Shown here: positions 11,151-22,294 of the stretch, in pieces
How positions within the stretch are numbered: the first letter of the stretch is position 1
Layout of the letters: each line of letters opens with the position of its first letter
From: Lucinisca nassula
Lineage: Eukaryota; Mollusca; Bivalvia; Lucinida; Lucinidae
Reading direction: 5' to 3'
NCBI GenBank assembly: GCA_963580285.1
Contig: CAUZLF010000212.1
Span: forward strand, 22,064 to 86,063
DNA length: 64,000 nt
Translations under genes and position numbers: made by a program
The notes under the pieces: generated by a model
What the model saw: the letters and a program-made list of their open reading frames with translations, nothing else
What the model was told of the DNA's origin: nothing
Databases searched by the model: none

Positions 11151-12019
11151 ATATCTCTATACTATAGCTAAAGGCTGAAGTTCATAGTTCAAGCCCCGAT
11201 GGGCGGGGGCGGAGACCGTTTTTCGAATCTCGCTGTTTTGCAATTGCTTGTTTGATATCTATCAATTTTTTTATAGGTATATCTGTTTTGTGGGCTGTTT
11301 TACCGCGATAGAGGTAAGGGCGAGGATTATGGCCATGTAAAATCGATTTAAGCTCCCCAGTAGAATCCTTGCCACTGACCGTTCCAAGGCGGTTCTTCTG
11401 TGGCGGTTTATTTATGTTGTTGTTTGTTACTTGCTGTGTGTATCACTTGTGTCTTTTTATTTTGGATGGCCATAAGGCCATTTTGTGGGAAAGTAACTGT
11501 CCGTATGGCCTTCCTTTGTTTAGGTTTCCATTATGGTCTGGTCGCTTCATGTTTGTGTTTCTTTCCCTTTGGTGTCTTTAATGGGCGGAGTAAGTTAATT
11601 GTATCGATTCCTGATCTTTGTTTTACTTCTATTTTGTTAAACCCGCCTTCTGTTTGAAGGATTTGCCTTTAGTTCTTCCGTATACTGTTTATCCTAAGGA
11701 TCGGTATGAATATCGCTTTAGTTTTGACGGTATCGCCCCTTTAAACACACATGAGTGTCACAAATAAATTTGAACTAACATTATCTCCCCTGTGGTTACA
11801 TTCTTTTTCTTCTGTACGGATTCCCCATTCTACTCTACTTAAGAGCAATGTTGCCGTCGGTGTTGGTCAGACCTATATTTTTTTTGCTGCTTCCATTAAT
11901 TCCAGTGGAGCAGACAGTACCAGTTTATTTAAAAATAATCTAAGAGTTACATTGTCTCCTATCAAATCCCCCATTCTCATAAAATATCCCAATCCTTTCA
12001 AAAGAAGTACAATGTATCC

Positions 12020-12560
12020 TAGTATTTCTATGTGCAATGCTAAGAGGTGCAGGTGCTGTTTGCATTTATGCACTGCGTCTACCGTTTCTTCATCTGTAAA
12101 CGGTAGACGCTTTTCTGCAGTTAACATGTCTGATTTGACACGGAAGTCGTCGGCTTTAATATATGTGATAACCTGACAGACTGCAAATTGTAAAATGCAG
12201 TACGTCGGGCAAACTAATCGCATGTTAAAAACAAGATTTAACGAACCATATCGTAGAATAAGTAAGCCTAAAAACTTAGACTTTCTTGTACGGTCATTTC
12301 AAATGGACAGGTCATTCTGTATTAGATAATTCTACACAGCCAGTGGAAAAATACTATGATGTTAATTCTACAGCTAGGTTTCAAATAATTAAACGACATG
12401 AAACTGAATTAAAATGGATTAAATTATTACATACACCTTTTCAACTGGGCTTTAATGACAAGATTTATCCCGAGGGTAATATGTCTAAAATGCCCGATTT
12501 TGATATTTTCTCGCTTCTGGACTGTCGAGAGCGTAAAACTTGATCGCATGGCACATGAAG
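12020..12560 (+). pseudogene. GIY-YIG endonuclease region of element B (N-terminal)
   Basis: A Cys-rich stretch (CNAKRCRCCLHLCTAS, ~12030-12080) precedes SALIYVIT (ending at a TGA, 12174-12176). Then, in the same frame, CKMQYVGQTNRMLKTRF is encoded around 12190-12240. The IYVI ... YVGQT..LK.RF arrangement is the GIY-YIG signature. After a frameshift the region continues with RFQIIKRHETELKWIKLLHT (12376-12440). In Penelope proper this nuclease is C-terminal; here it lies ~1.4 kb upstream of the RT, the permuted order reported for Naiad-type elements. Confidence 0.65.
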
Positions 12561-12699
12561 AAACGGAAATTATAACCGTAAACTACGTGCTTTTAAAGAA
12601 ACAATACCAGGCTGAAGTGATTGTCCATAATATTATTGAATCATGTACGCCACTCAATGCTTGCATTTCTAAGTTCAGTACCGATTTCTGTATTACGTA

Positions 12700-15060
12700 T
12701 TATGGACACCGAGGCGAATAAATTCTACGATAGTTTTAATCAGTTATACGATGCTGCTCTTTAAACAAGAGGTTATACTCCGCATGCTCTTTGTCCTTTC
12801 ATCGGTTCTGAAATAAATTCCAAAAGCCATTATATCAAAGTATCCTTCATGTATAAGGGTTTTGATTTTATAAATTTACCTAGTATTCTGGGACAGTTCA
12901 GTTATTCCATCTATTCCTGCTTAATTTCAGAATACTGAAACACCCACAGTTAGCTATTAATACAATAAATCTGTTAGATCTATCATTTTTAATTTCAATA
13001 AACTTGTTTCTGGTCTTGATACTCTGATACCAGTGATTGTAAAAATCATTGTATTTCTATCCTGCTGCTAGTCATATTATTACTGGTAATTTAAAAAATA
13101 TTCCTGATTCTAGGATACGAAATATAATTTCTAAAGGACCGAACTATCGAATTCCTTCTAAAATTAATTTTAATTAATGTAGAGTTTAAATCACTGCTGC
13201 CTTGCATGAATTTGGCAATCGATGGTGTAAACGAGAGTATTTGAGCATAGAGCTCTCAAAGAACGGAAACTTAGGATTCTGACACTAGTGAACAAACGCA
13301 TTTCTTTCTACTCTCAAAATACGAACTGATTACGTCCTAAACCTAAGACGTCTTTACGTCACTTTAAACTAGGTATTCAAGAATTTCATATGAAGTTTGT
13401 TTTGGCTCCTGCAGATAAGGCCGCTAACATTTTGGTCGTTGTTTGACGGCTCCACTATGTTAACACTCTTCAACAACAACTTGGTGGAACTAAGGCCTAT
13501 CAACTGCAACCTTTGGCTGTAGAGAGGGCTTTAGTTGATAGCCACATTTGTCATTCAGCCACCAAGTTTGCTGTTTGTGTTGCAGAAGGCCAAGACAAAC
13601 CTCCTACGTTATTTTGGTTGCATACACTTCACAAACGACCATACAAAGCACGGTTTATTGCAAATTCAACCTCTTGTACCACCACTGAACTTTCCAAATT
13701 ATTAACTTCATGTTTTACCGTCATCAAAAACATGTGATTAATATTGTGACAAAGACTTTGAAAGATCAGGGATTAATCTGTTTGGGTCCATTAAAAAGTC
13801 TAATGAAGTTTTAAATAAATTGGGAACCAGGGTTTTCGTGCTTCAAGTCTGTCTCCTTATGATTTTTCCACCATTTACACTACACTTCCTCACCATCTTG
13901 TAAAAGAAAAGCTGAACGATTTAATTGAAAGGACATTTCAATCGGAAGACTCACTCTACCTTGCGTGTAATGTAAGAAATGCGTTTTCACTTCTGGAGAG
14001 CATAAAAAATATTATACTTTATGGTCATGTCAGAAAGTATGTGAAACTCTCACCTTTCTACTTGACATTATTTACTTAGATTTGGTACTAAGGTATTTAG
14101 ACATGTTTTTGGGGAGTCCCATATGTTCAAATTGTGCACCCTTTGTGGCTGATCTGTTCTTGTTTTGTTATGAAAGAAACTCCATGATGTCCCGTTCCGT
14201 TGAAAACAAACTTGAAGTCATTGAAAAATAGAAGTGCGGGCAATGATCAGGAATCGATACAATTAAAGCCACAGCTCCCATCAGAGACAACAGAGACATC
14301 AGAGCCTTTAGCTGGACTTCTAGATATTTGGATGATTAATTAAATATTGACAATACCTATTTTGATGGTTTGATCAATCAGAAGCCCCCCCCACACACAC
14401 ACACCCAGAACTTCAGTTAAATAAATCAAATTCTTCTGATAACAAGTCCCCGTTTTTGGATTTACATCTATATATTGTAGACGGGTTTGTTTCTTGCAAA
14501 ATTTATGATAAACGCCATGATTTTGATTTTGAGATTGTAAATTTTCCTTTCTTGGACGGTGATGTTCCTCGTGCGGCATCCTATGGCGTTTATATTTCGC
14601 AATTAATTCGATTTGCCAGAGTGTCTAGTCATGTAACTGACTTCAACACTCGCAATTAATTGTTAACTGCTAAACTTCTTAATCAGAGCTATCGAAATCA
14701 TAAACTATTAAAAGCCTGTTCAAAATTTAATAGACGTCATTCCAAATTAATTTCAAAATTCAATATTGGACTTAAATCTCTTCTGCAACAAGGTCTATCA
14801 GAGCCCAAATATTAAGGGTGACTTAGTATATAAATTCAGAAAAAATATATAAATGCAATGCTTTCAGTCCCCAATTTCGTAAAATCGATCTTCGATATAA
14901 AAATAGAGGTTACAATATAAATGTTATACGACAGACTGGGTGCATGGTAGTTAACCTAGTCACGGGGACAACTTTGCTTCCCTCTTTAATTGCACGTCTG
15001 TGAGTCAGGCCTCGGATTCTATGACAGTTCAAGCGTAAAGGCTTACTGAGAATTAGAGAG
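12700..15060 (+). pseudogene. Penelope-like reverse transcriptase, element B (heavily degraded)
   Basis: Colinear with elements A and C but broken by many stops and frameshifts. Recognisable pieces: KFVLAPADKAA (~13390), PYKARFIANSTSCTTTELSK (~13640), TLWSCQKVCETLTFLLD (~14020), NCAPFVADLFLFCYERN (~14130), SRYLDDLLNIDNTYFDG (motif C, ~14320), DGFVSCKIYDKRHDFDFEIV (~14480) and KFNIGLKSLLQQGLSEP (~14755). A ~95 bp fragment of a terminal repeat (14215-14310, minus) is inserted just before motif C. Confidence 0.7.
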
Positions 15061-15414
15061 TTTCAAAGTACGTAATGTTGATTGGTGCCTGATGCTCTGT
15101 CTCTGGTCGGGCCCATCGAAGTCTAACCAGTGGTCTCCTTTTGCTCCAGGTTTCTTGCTGTCGCGTCCTCACCGTTGTTTCATCTCTGTAGTTGTTTGAT
15201 GTTTGTGTTCACGAAGAAGCTGCACTGATGAGTTAGGAGGCCTTAATGCGGACTGTACAAGTTGTTTGTCTAAATCGCGACGGAATTAAGGGCGAGGATT
15301 GTGGCCACGTAAATCGATTTAAGTCCCCCACCCCCACCCCCACACCCCGTGTAATCGTGTAATTCGTTTCACTGACCGTTCCAAGGCGGTTCTTCTGTCG
15401 CGGGTTATTTTTCT

Positions 15415-16071
15415 TAGCTCACCTGTTACGTAGTGACAAGGTGAGTTTTTGTCTGGCCCAGAAAACATGTACACTTTATATTTTCCAATTCTGTGGTGTA
15501 TTCCTTGCTTCCAAAGGATACCCCTTTCTAGAACATATTATAAGGTTTTTGGGCTGCTCAGATTGGAAATATGGTTGCCATGGCAACATATAGCTCCCAT
15601 ACACTTACAATGGGAAATATTGTAAAATCTTGTTCTCTGAAACTACAGGGCCAGAGCTTAGACATTTAGCTTGTAACGATGTCAAGTGGTCACCTACATA
15701 AATCCTGTCATTCATGCCCCTGGGGTCCAAATTTGCCACACCCGGGACCCCTTAGCTCCAACAGACTTATAATGGTAAAAAACCTCAAAAATCTTCTTTG
15801 AACCCATGGGTCCCAAGGCATAGATATTTAGCATGTAGCAACGGCAAGTGGTCACCTACATAAATCCTGCCAATCATGTTCGCGGTTCCAAATGGGCCAA
15901 ACCCCGGGGCCCTTAGCAGCCATAGACTCATAATGGAAAAAGTTTCAAAAATCTTCTTCTCTGACAGACTCGCACCGCTTTGCCTGAGCTTAGATATTTA
16001 GTATGTAGCAATGTCAAGTGGTCTACTACACTATTAAATGATTTTTGAAAGTTGATACTTATATCAAGTTT
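15415..16071 (+). repeat. tandem-repeat element with 5' hairpin, truncated
   Basis: Starts with AGCTCACCTGTTACGTAGTG ... CAAGGTGAG, a terminal hairpin. A core repeat of ~150-171 bp follows, with units anchored at TTAGCTCC.A.AGACTTATAATGG near 15590, 15761 and 15911 and each containing AAGTGGTCACCTACATAAAT. Cut off by the MITE at 16076. Same general layout as the elements at 1.5, 22.3, 24.3 and 25.9 kb. Confidence 0.65.
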
Positions 16072-16075
16072 ATAT

Positions 16076-16311
16076 GAGCCCCGCCAAGCGAATTTTTGTC
16101 TTCGAGCATTCCGCCATGACACATTTTAACTGCGCATGCCCAGCCATTCAGAGAGGCCAGGGCTATGGCTTTCTGTCTTAAGGTTCCTCTTGATTAAGTG
16201 CTTCTATGAGCGAGCAGCGAAGGTTCTGGCGAGACTGCGCGAATGCGCAGGCTCGCCTGAACCTCCGCTGCTCGCATAGGCGATAAGTACCAAAATCGCT
16301 TGACGGGGCCC
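16076..16311 (-). mobile_element. 236 bp MITE, copy 1
   Basis: TIRs begin GAGCCCCGCCAAGCGAATTT and, in reverse, GGGCCCCGTCAAGCGATTTT. Flanked by ATAT at 16072-16075 and 16312-16315. A strong internal hairpin sits at ~16207-16280 (GCGAGCAGCGAAGGTTC...GAACCTCCGCTGCTCGC). Two further copies of exactly the same length occur at 27.3 and 28.1 kb. No ORF, so non-autonomous. Confidence 0.85.
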
Positions 16312-16609
16312 ATATGTTAACGCATTTCTACTTCTGTTACTGAACCAGACCACAGCGCTTCCGCTTCTTCATACACTTTATGATCAAAGCGCCAAAGGCA
16401 CCGAAATGACAGATTCTATGAGAAAATCATAACACTGTGAAAACTTACAGAAAACCTTTCTAACAAGATCATATAATTTAGAAAAGTAGTTCTGCAAATT
16501 CCATTATGATATGTTTGCAGATGTCTATACACCGGTGGTATTATGAAATGCCATTCGATGTTTCAAATTTTTGGAATTTGAAAGAAACCATTTACGTTTA
16601 CAAAACCAA

Positions 16610-17330
16610 ATACAACACTTCAAGTTTTAACAATGCTAATGTCCATAAGTAACAGTTTTTGTCTGGTCGGTTGTGGTCACCTCTCCCAAAAGATACCCTA
16701 TGGAAAAGAGATCGGAGGAGAAAGGCTGGCTAGTCCAGTACATGAATTCCATTGGTTTGAAGACATTTTTGAGTAAGAACAGCACTATGAGCCCTCGCGT
16801 TATCCTGCTGGATAAGATATCCCGGATTCTGAGCGTAAACAAATAAATGAAACCACGTGAGTAAGACGCACTTGATTAATGTAACGTCTCGCTTTTCAGT
16901 TCACGTCTCAGCCATGATCTTGAATGTTCTTAATGACACTAAGCTGCATTCGCTAACTACATGCAATAGCACGCCGCATAATCACGCTTATTCCACCCGA
17001 TATGTCTCTATTACGCACGCGTCGCCTCGGCATACCTTACACCAATACGTCGAACCACCCCGAAACAACATTCGTCGTGATTCACCCTGAAGTGGGATTT
17101 GTCACTGAAACGCATATCACGTCAGTCGCTTAGACGCCAAATTACGTATTGGTTTCATGCACCAGCCTAAGTGTTCCGTATTGTGTAATGTCGACGTGTT
17201 AATTTTGGTCACGACAGGGACGTCTAGCTCTCAAACGTGCATCGCATAAGGGCGACGAACAGTGTCAGTGCTTATCAGTCGGTAGTTTGGACCCTTGTTT
17301 TTCTACAGGTACAGTGTAGCAGCTGCCGGC
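16610..17330 (-). pseudogene. Tc1/mariner-like transposase relic
   Basis: Minus strand. Around 16845-16740 the frame reads YLIQQDNARAHSAVLTQKCL and then HVLD-stop-PA, the second catalytic Asp block of Tc1-family DDE transposases. The next block, in a shifted frame, resembles SPDLxPIExLW but the key positions are altered (SSDLFSIGYLLGEV). Upstream, around 17030-17100, ..HF.V..D and RR.GVRYAEA match the segment after the first Asp. Multiple stops and frameshifts; no TIR pair was found around it. Confidence 0.6.
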
Positions 17331-17527
17331 GGAAATCTGTTTCGACATGCTACTGTCGGATGAATCGATCTTGACGTACTGACATCGGTCTTCCGCTACG
17401 TCGACGTCCACTAGCGTCTTCTGTTTATAGTAAGATGTCGCTCCAATAGACGATAGATCACACACATGTGGCACCAAAAATCAGAGTCAACGTTATCCGC
17501 TTTACTACCAGCTTCTAACTGTCCATT

Positions 17528-17697
17528 AGAAGCCTCCGTGGTGTAGTGGTTATGCTACTCGTCTTGTAAACAAGGGATCGCAGGATCGATCCCGGGCTTC
17601 TCCAGACTTTCGGATGAGTCTTTAAACCCGAGATATCGTCTCCGTATGACCTGAGCTGTTGGTTGGACGTAAAACTCAAACACTCACTCACTCACTC
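17528..17697 (+). mobile_element. tRNA(Thr)-derived SINE
   Basis: The head resembles tRNA-Thr(UGU): A box TGGTGTAGTGG, anticodon loop CTTGTAA, B box GGATCGATCCC (one mismatch). T-arm and acceptor pairing are poor, so it is not a working tRNA gene. The body contains CCGTATGACCTGAGCTGTTG and the element ends in (ACTC)n at 17676-17697. Confidence 0.7.
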
Positions 17698-17699
17698 TA

Positions 17700-19270
17700 A
17701 CTGTCCAGGGGCACGCTTACGATCCTTTAATGAAAAATGTTGCAATACGCTCTCACTTAAAAAAAATCAGTTTCTTCTTTTCTAGGCACGACCTTACATC
17801 ACACATCAAAAGTTTGATCCTGAACATGTGGTTTCTATCAGTACTGGCGTGAAGGTGGTACACAGTATCATGGCCGGACTGGTTGATTAATTTAACCTTT
17901 TAGCTTAAGGGCATGCGCCATGGTGCCTAAGTGTGTTGTATTCATGCAATCGTTTGGGCTCAGAGTCAAAGCACTGAACGTGTTGGTAGGGTGTAGGTTA
18001 GAGTAATAGTCCTGAGCTGAGATATAAACTGTTTAACTTTGAAATTCCAAACAAATAGTGAATATTTTGATGAGAAGCGCGTTCTGCAGGGTCCGATCTT
18101 GGACTACACTGTCAAGCTCACCCTATGATTCCAGGATAACACTCTTCAGTCTTATTGAATACCCTGATCTCACTACGGCTATTTTCTGCACGAAAAAAGG
18201 TTATTCTGAGAAGTAAGTGATAGTCACGTAGACGTCAGCTCTGAATCGCTTTTCTTATTAGTAACTTCGGGTCGAAAGCTAAACAATAAACCCAAACATA
18301 GCCGCATCGTTTGTCAGTGTTGGGTGCATGTAAGTGTTATCTGTAAAATCTGCACTTGAATCAAATGTTGGATCTGGCGAACAATGTAGACTCAGATCAA
18401 ACGCCACAGAACACGGTGCTGATCTTGTTATACACCTTTTTGCATCAGTTACTAACATCTTAAGTTTAAACGAATCAGTCCAAGTCCCCGTTCATGACCA
18501 GCCTGCATTTAGAGACAATCGGCATGCGTGTTGTCAGTGCTTTGATTTATTCACTGTCTTGAGTTTCTGGAGTGTACTCTTCCATACTGAAATTGGGCTC
18601 GTCCATTCTGCTAAATATGGCACCTAGAATTATATCACAGGACCTACACTGTTTGCATGGGTATCTGTACCATATTCGATGGTTGAAAGGGATAGCCTTT
18701 CTTTCCAATTTCTCCACGCAAAGTCAAATATACACCTAAGGTGTAACTGACCAAGACTTGACCTCGAAAGTCAGACAACCCATTGATATTCTTGTCTGCA
18801 GCTGACCTGGTCCAACAGCAGGCTGGTCTTTAAGGATTAAATATTGACAGCACTGTTAGAAAACAGGGTAAAACCTGAGCAGACGGCTAAGCAGACGTCG
18901 CATTGATCTGGGTATACAGTCTCGTATGATGCAGCTGATTCATATGAAATGCTGAATCTATTCTCTGAAAGGTAAAATAAAATCATCAAGTCGTCTGCTT
19001 CAAAAGTTTGTATTGCGATTATAGGATAACTAATACGCTTGTACAATTTTGATTACTGTGCCAAATCCGACTATATTTTGTGCGGACTCATATTTCTATT
19101 GCGGTCAAAACCGTAAGACAGTAAGACAGTACTGGGATGAGCAAGGAACGTCAGAAAAGTTCAAAATACTTGATAACATAAAAGAGTAACATTCTAAACA
19201 ACTTTTGCAAGATCAATTCTGAAAAGAAATCAATACCCGCAACTATTTCTCTACGCGCTTTCCCAATTTT

Positions 19271-19302
<32 letters not shown>

Positions 19303-19866
19303 GTATATTAACCCTTTCATCCCTGAGCTTCTGTACAGGACCATTGGGTAGAAAGGGATTTTTGTCTTGATCAATTGACATGATGGTAAACAGTGTTCAT
19401 GTAGATCCTGGCGAGACTGCTCCTTGTCGCGTGCCATCTTATCTAGATCTACAAGGTTTGCATAGGTATTTGCACCTCGGGATCTGCACCAGTCTGCAGG
19501 ATTGAAAGGGTTAAAACAACCCTTTACTGGCCGACATCGAACATAGTAATTCACCCGCTTTGGAGAGCTCAAATTACCAAATATGTGCTGTCACGTTTGT
19601 TCTTTAAGCTGATCAGACGCTACATTCTGTGGCCTGTAATCAGAGGCTTAATTGTTCCCAAATGTTCCCGTATTGGAACGATTGACATTTATGGGTCAAT
19701 ATTTTAGGACCCGTATGTTTCAATACCTTTCTGTTTTTATATTCACATTTGGTGAGACGAATCAGCCAGTCGAAGTTCGCTAAACGTGGCATCTGATCAG
19801 GGTCTGCACTGTTAGCTAATCATGTCGAAATAAAATGGTTTAATAAATGACATGTTTTAGTCGGTT
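17700..19866. other. unassigned intergenic sequence
   Basis: No gene, RNA gene or mobile element recognised apart from the homopolymer tract near 19267-19302. A GATCAGGGTCTGCACTGTT motif near 19795 echoes the dispersed repeat at the window start. Confidence 0.4.
19267..19302. repeat. poly-T / poly-G tract
   Basis: About 14 T followed by about 20 G. Read from either strand this is a junction of two long homopolymers; exact lengths in an assembly are unreliable. Confidence 0.9.
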
Positions 19867-19867
19867 C

Positions 19868-20150
19868 ATTACGAAAACACGCCTTTACAAATACATTGTA
19901 TATTTTACCGCCTTAAAAGAGAAAAATTAAGATGAAAAATAATGATATTTTTCTTATTTTAACCGCAAACATAGGTTTTGCCTGCTCATTAGAACCGCCT
20001 CATTGAGTCGGTTCTAACGAGTATCTATAACCTTCATGTATTACTTGGAGCCGACATAAGGAAAACAATGTGTACCCCTGTAAACCCCAGTTTTACAAAA
20101 CAAAAATGGGGTTCAAGGGGGTCAAAATTATATAGGTGTGTTTTCGTGGT
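19868..20150. mobile_element. foldback element with terminal inverted repeats
   Basis: ATTACGAAAACACGCC at 19868 is mirrored by GGTGTGTTTTCGTGGT ending at 20150. Inside are the GTTAGAACCG-type palindrome (19975-20030, diverged) and the G/C-run module (TACCCCTGTAAACCCC ... GGGGTTCAAGGGGG). This copy and the one at 32.1 kb define the ends of the family. Confidence 0.7.
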
Positions 20151-20554
20151 GTTCTTCATTGTATGCCCCCACTCCAGCGGCCACATAACGTATGTGCAAT
20201 ATCGTATCAACGTGACGTTGCTGCGACGTTGCTTAGACTCATATTCCCGCTGGGAGAACTTGTCTGTTACAATTTTAGCAGGTTGGAAAGCACAGTATGT
20301 ACTGAGCTAATTTTGAAATTTATGGGATTACCATGAAAACTGAGCAGACAAATTTATCTTTCTTCTTTTTTTTCTTCGACGACTTTGGTATAACTCCTTT
20401 TTTTCGACAGTCATTTCAACCTTCTGGGACCTTGCCAACATGATATCTGGAGAAATGCTTGATCTACTACTGACACTGTAATCTCAAAAATCAACTTTCC
20501 TCAGTACTTTCAGTACTTTGATCTGGTACACAGGTTTATTTTGTTTTTGGAGAG

Positions 20555-20720
20555 CCAATTGGCCATTTTGTTGGAAAGTAACTGTCCTTTTGACTTTCCA
20601 CTAGTGATGTTTCCATTAGGGTCTTGTTGTTTCATGTTTGTGCTTCTTTCCCTTTGGTGTCTCTGTTGGGAGCTGTGGGTTAATTGTATCGATTCCTAAT
20701 CATTGCATTCACTGCTATTT
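20555..20720 (+). repeat. Penelope-like terminal fragment
   Basis: GGCCATTTTGTTGGAAAGTA ... CTTTCCCTTTGGTGTCTCTG ... AATTGTATCGATTCCTAATC matches the terminal region of element B at 11.48-11.62 kb, diverged. It abuts the LINE 3' piece. Confidence 0.65.
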
Positions 20721-20721
20721 T

Positions 20722-21017
20722 GAGAGTGTCCTTGTCGGCTTCTTCTGACCGCCATACGAGCGGTTGCCCATTTCTAGTTCTCCATAGAGAAGTTTCTTTG
20801 ACAAACGTTCCTCAGGCATTCTAGTAACTTGGCATGTCCATCTCAACTGTGCTTATTTCAGAAGAGAATATGCACAGTTTGCATCCATGCCTCTTAATCC
20901 TTAAGTTTTCTAAAACAGCTTGGATGGAAGTGATCGAGTCTTCTGGCGTGCCGTTAGTAAACTGTCCCTAAATCACATGCACCCAAAAGTGTCGGCAGCT
21001 CTGTAGACTTTCAGTTT
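20722..21017 (-). pseudogene. LINE piece 5 (C-terminal coding)
   Basis: Minus strand encodes DTKLKVYRA, then disrupted frames with LLK.AQLRW, VTRMPEERLSKKLLYGEL and GGQKK. This is the post-RT segment of an RTE/Jockey-type LINE. It directly continues piece 4 (22045-22270); the Penelope-like element C separates them. Confidence 0.6.
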
Positions 21018-22044
21018 TGTGTCAAGTAGAAGTAAAACAAAGATCAGGAATTGATACAATTAACTTACTCCACCCATAAAAGACACCAAAGGGAAAGAAA
21101 TACAAACATTAAGCGACCAGACCATAATGGAAACCTAAACAAAGGAAGGCCATAAGGACAGTTACTTTCCCACAAAATGGCCATATGGCCATCCAAAACC
21201 AAAAGACACAAGTGATACACACAGTAAGTAACAAACAACAACATAAATAAATCACCACAGAAGAGCCGCCTTGGAACGGTCAGTGGAAGATTTCCACTGG
21301 GGGGCTTAAATCGATTTTACGTGGCCACAATCCTCGCCCTTACTTCCGTCGCGATTCAGACAAATAATTTGTTCAGTCCGCATGAAGGCCTCCTAACTCA
21401 TCAGTGCAACATCTCCGTGAACACAAAAATCAAAGAACCACAGAGGTGAGACAACGGTGAGGACTCGACAGCAAGAAACCACTGAAATGCTGGAGCAAAA
21501 GAAAACCAACAGTTAGACTCCGATGAGCCCGACCAGAGACAGAGCATCAGGCACCAACCAACATTATCTCTCTAATTTTCAATAAGCCTTAACGTTGGAG
21601 CCGTCATAGAATCTGAGGCCTGACCCACCGGCGTGCAATTAAAGAGGGAAGCAAAGTTGCCAACCGTGATTGGGTTAACTACCATGCATGCAGTCTGTCG
21701 AATAATATCCATGTTGTACCCAATCTTTTTATATCGAAGAATGATTTTACGAAATTGGGTGCTGAAGTCATTGCGGTTATATATTTTTCTGAATTTATAT
21801 ACTAAGTCACCATAAAATTCTGGTTCCGATAGACCTTGTTGCAGAAGAGATTTAAGTCCAATATTGAATTTTGAAATTAAATCAGAATGGCGTCTATAAA
21901 ATTTTGAAAAGGCTTTGCGTAGTTTATGGTACCGATAACCCTGATTAAGGAGTTTAGCCGTTAATAATTTATTACGAGTGTTGAAGTCAGTTACATGACT
22001 ACACACTCTAGCAAATCGAATTAATTGCGAAATATAAACGAGTC
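21018..22044 (-). mobile_element. Penelope-like element C, inserted in the LINE
   Basis: The minus-strand 3' half of the family. The coding part at 21572-22044 begins VYISQLIRFARVCSH and runs uninterrupted through KFNIGLKSLLQQGLSEPEF and KKIGYNMDIIRQTACMVVNP to its stop, which makes it the best-preserved C-terminus in the window. A terminal region to 21018 follows (ACAATTAACTTACTCCACCC, GACCGTTCCAAGGCGGCTC read on minus). RT and GIY-YIG parts are absent (5' truncation). Confidence 0.7.
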
Positions 22045-22270
22045 TGATTCCACTTCTCTCCCAGACACTACTACGTTGTCGGCCAAATGCTGCACTAGCT
22101 TTGGCAATCCTGACATTGACTTCATAATCAATATGCACGGCTCTTGACAGTGTGCTTCCAAAGTAGGTGAACTTGTCTACCACTTGCAATCTTTGACCTT
22201 TCACCGATGGTGGGTTATTTGTAAGGCTCTTTTTGATGCTGTTTGTGAGGCCATAGCTATCACAGGAGTC
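22045..22270 (-). pseudogene. LINE piece 4
   Basis: Minus strand, open: YGLTNSIKKSLTNNPPSVKG and QRLQVVDKFTYFGSTLSRAV, then IAKASAAFGRQRSSVWERSG. This is the conserved region following the RT palm in RTE/Jockey-like LINEs. It ends at GIRL, where element C begins; the reading frame runs straight through the junction, producing a chimeric 295-codon frame (21572-22459). Confidence 0.65.
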
Positions 22271-22294
22271 AGATACTTGCTCTATACCTGTTTT

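Larger units (their letters stand above)
11300..15415 (+). mobile_element. Penelope-like element B with terminal repeats
   Basis: The left end (11310-11640) and right end (15288-15412) share AAGGGCGAGGATT.TGGCC, AATCGATTTAAG and GACCGTTCCAAGGCGGTTC, which suggests direct terminal repeats of the pLTR kind known for Penelope-like elements. The coding order inside is Cys-rich segment, GIY-YIG, linker, RT, C-terminal region. Confidence 0.7.

Noticed and set aside
17528..17601. Possible tRNA-Thr(UGU) gene
   Set aside because: T-arm pairing is poor and, aligned as tRNA-Thr, the acceptor does not pair; a SINE body and (ACTC)n tail follow.
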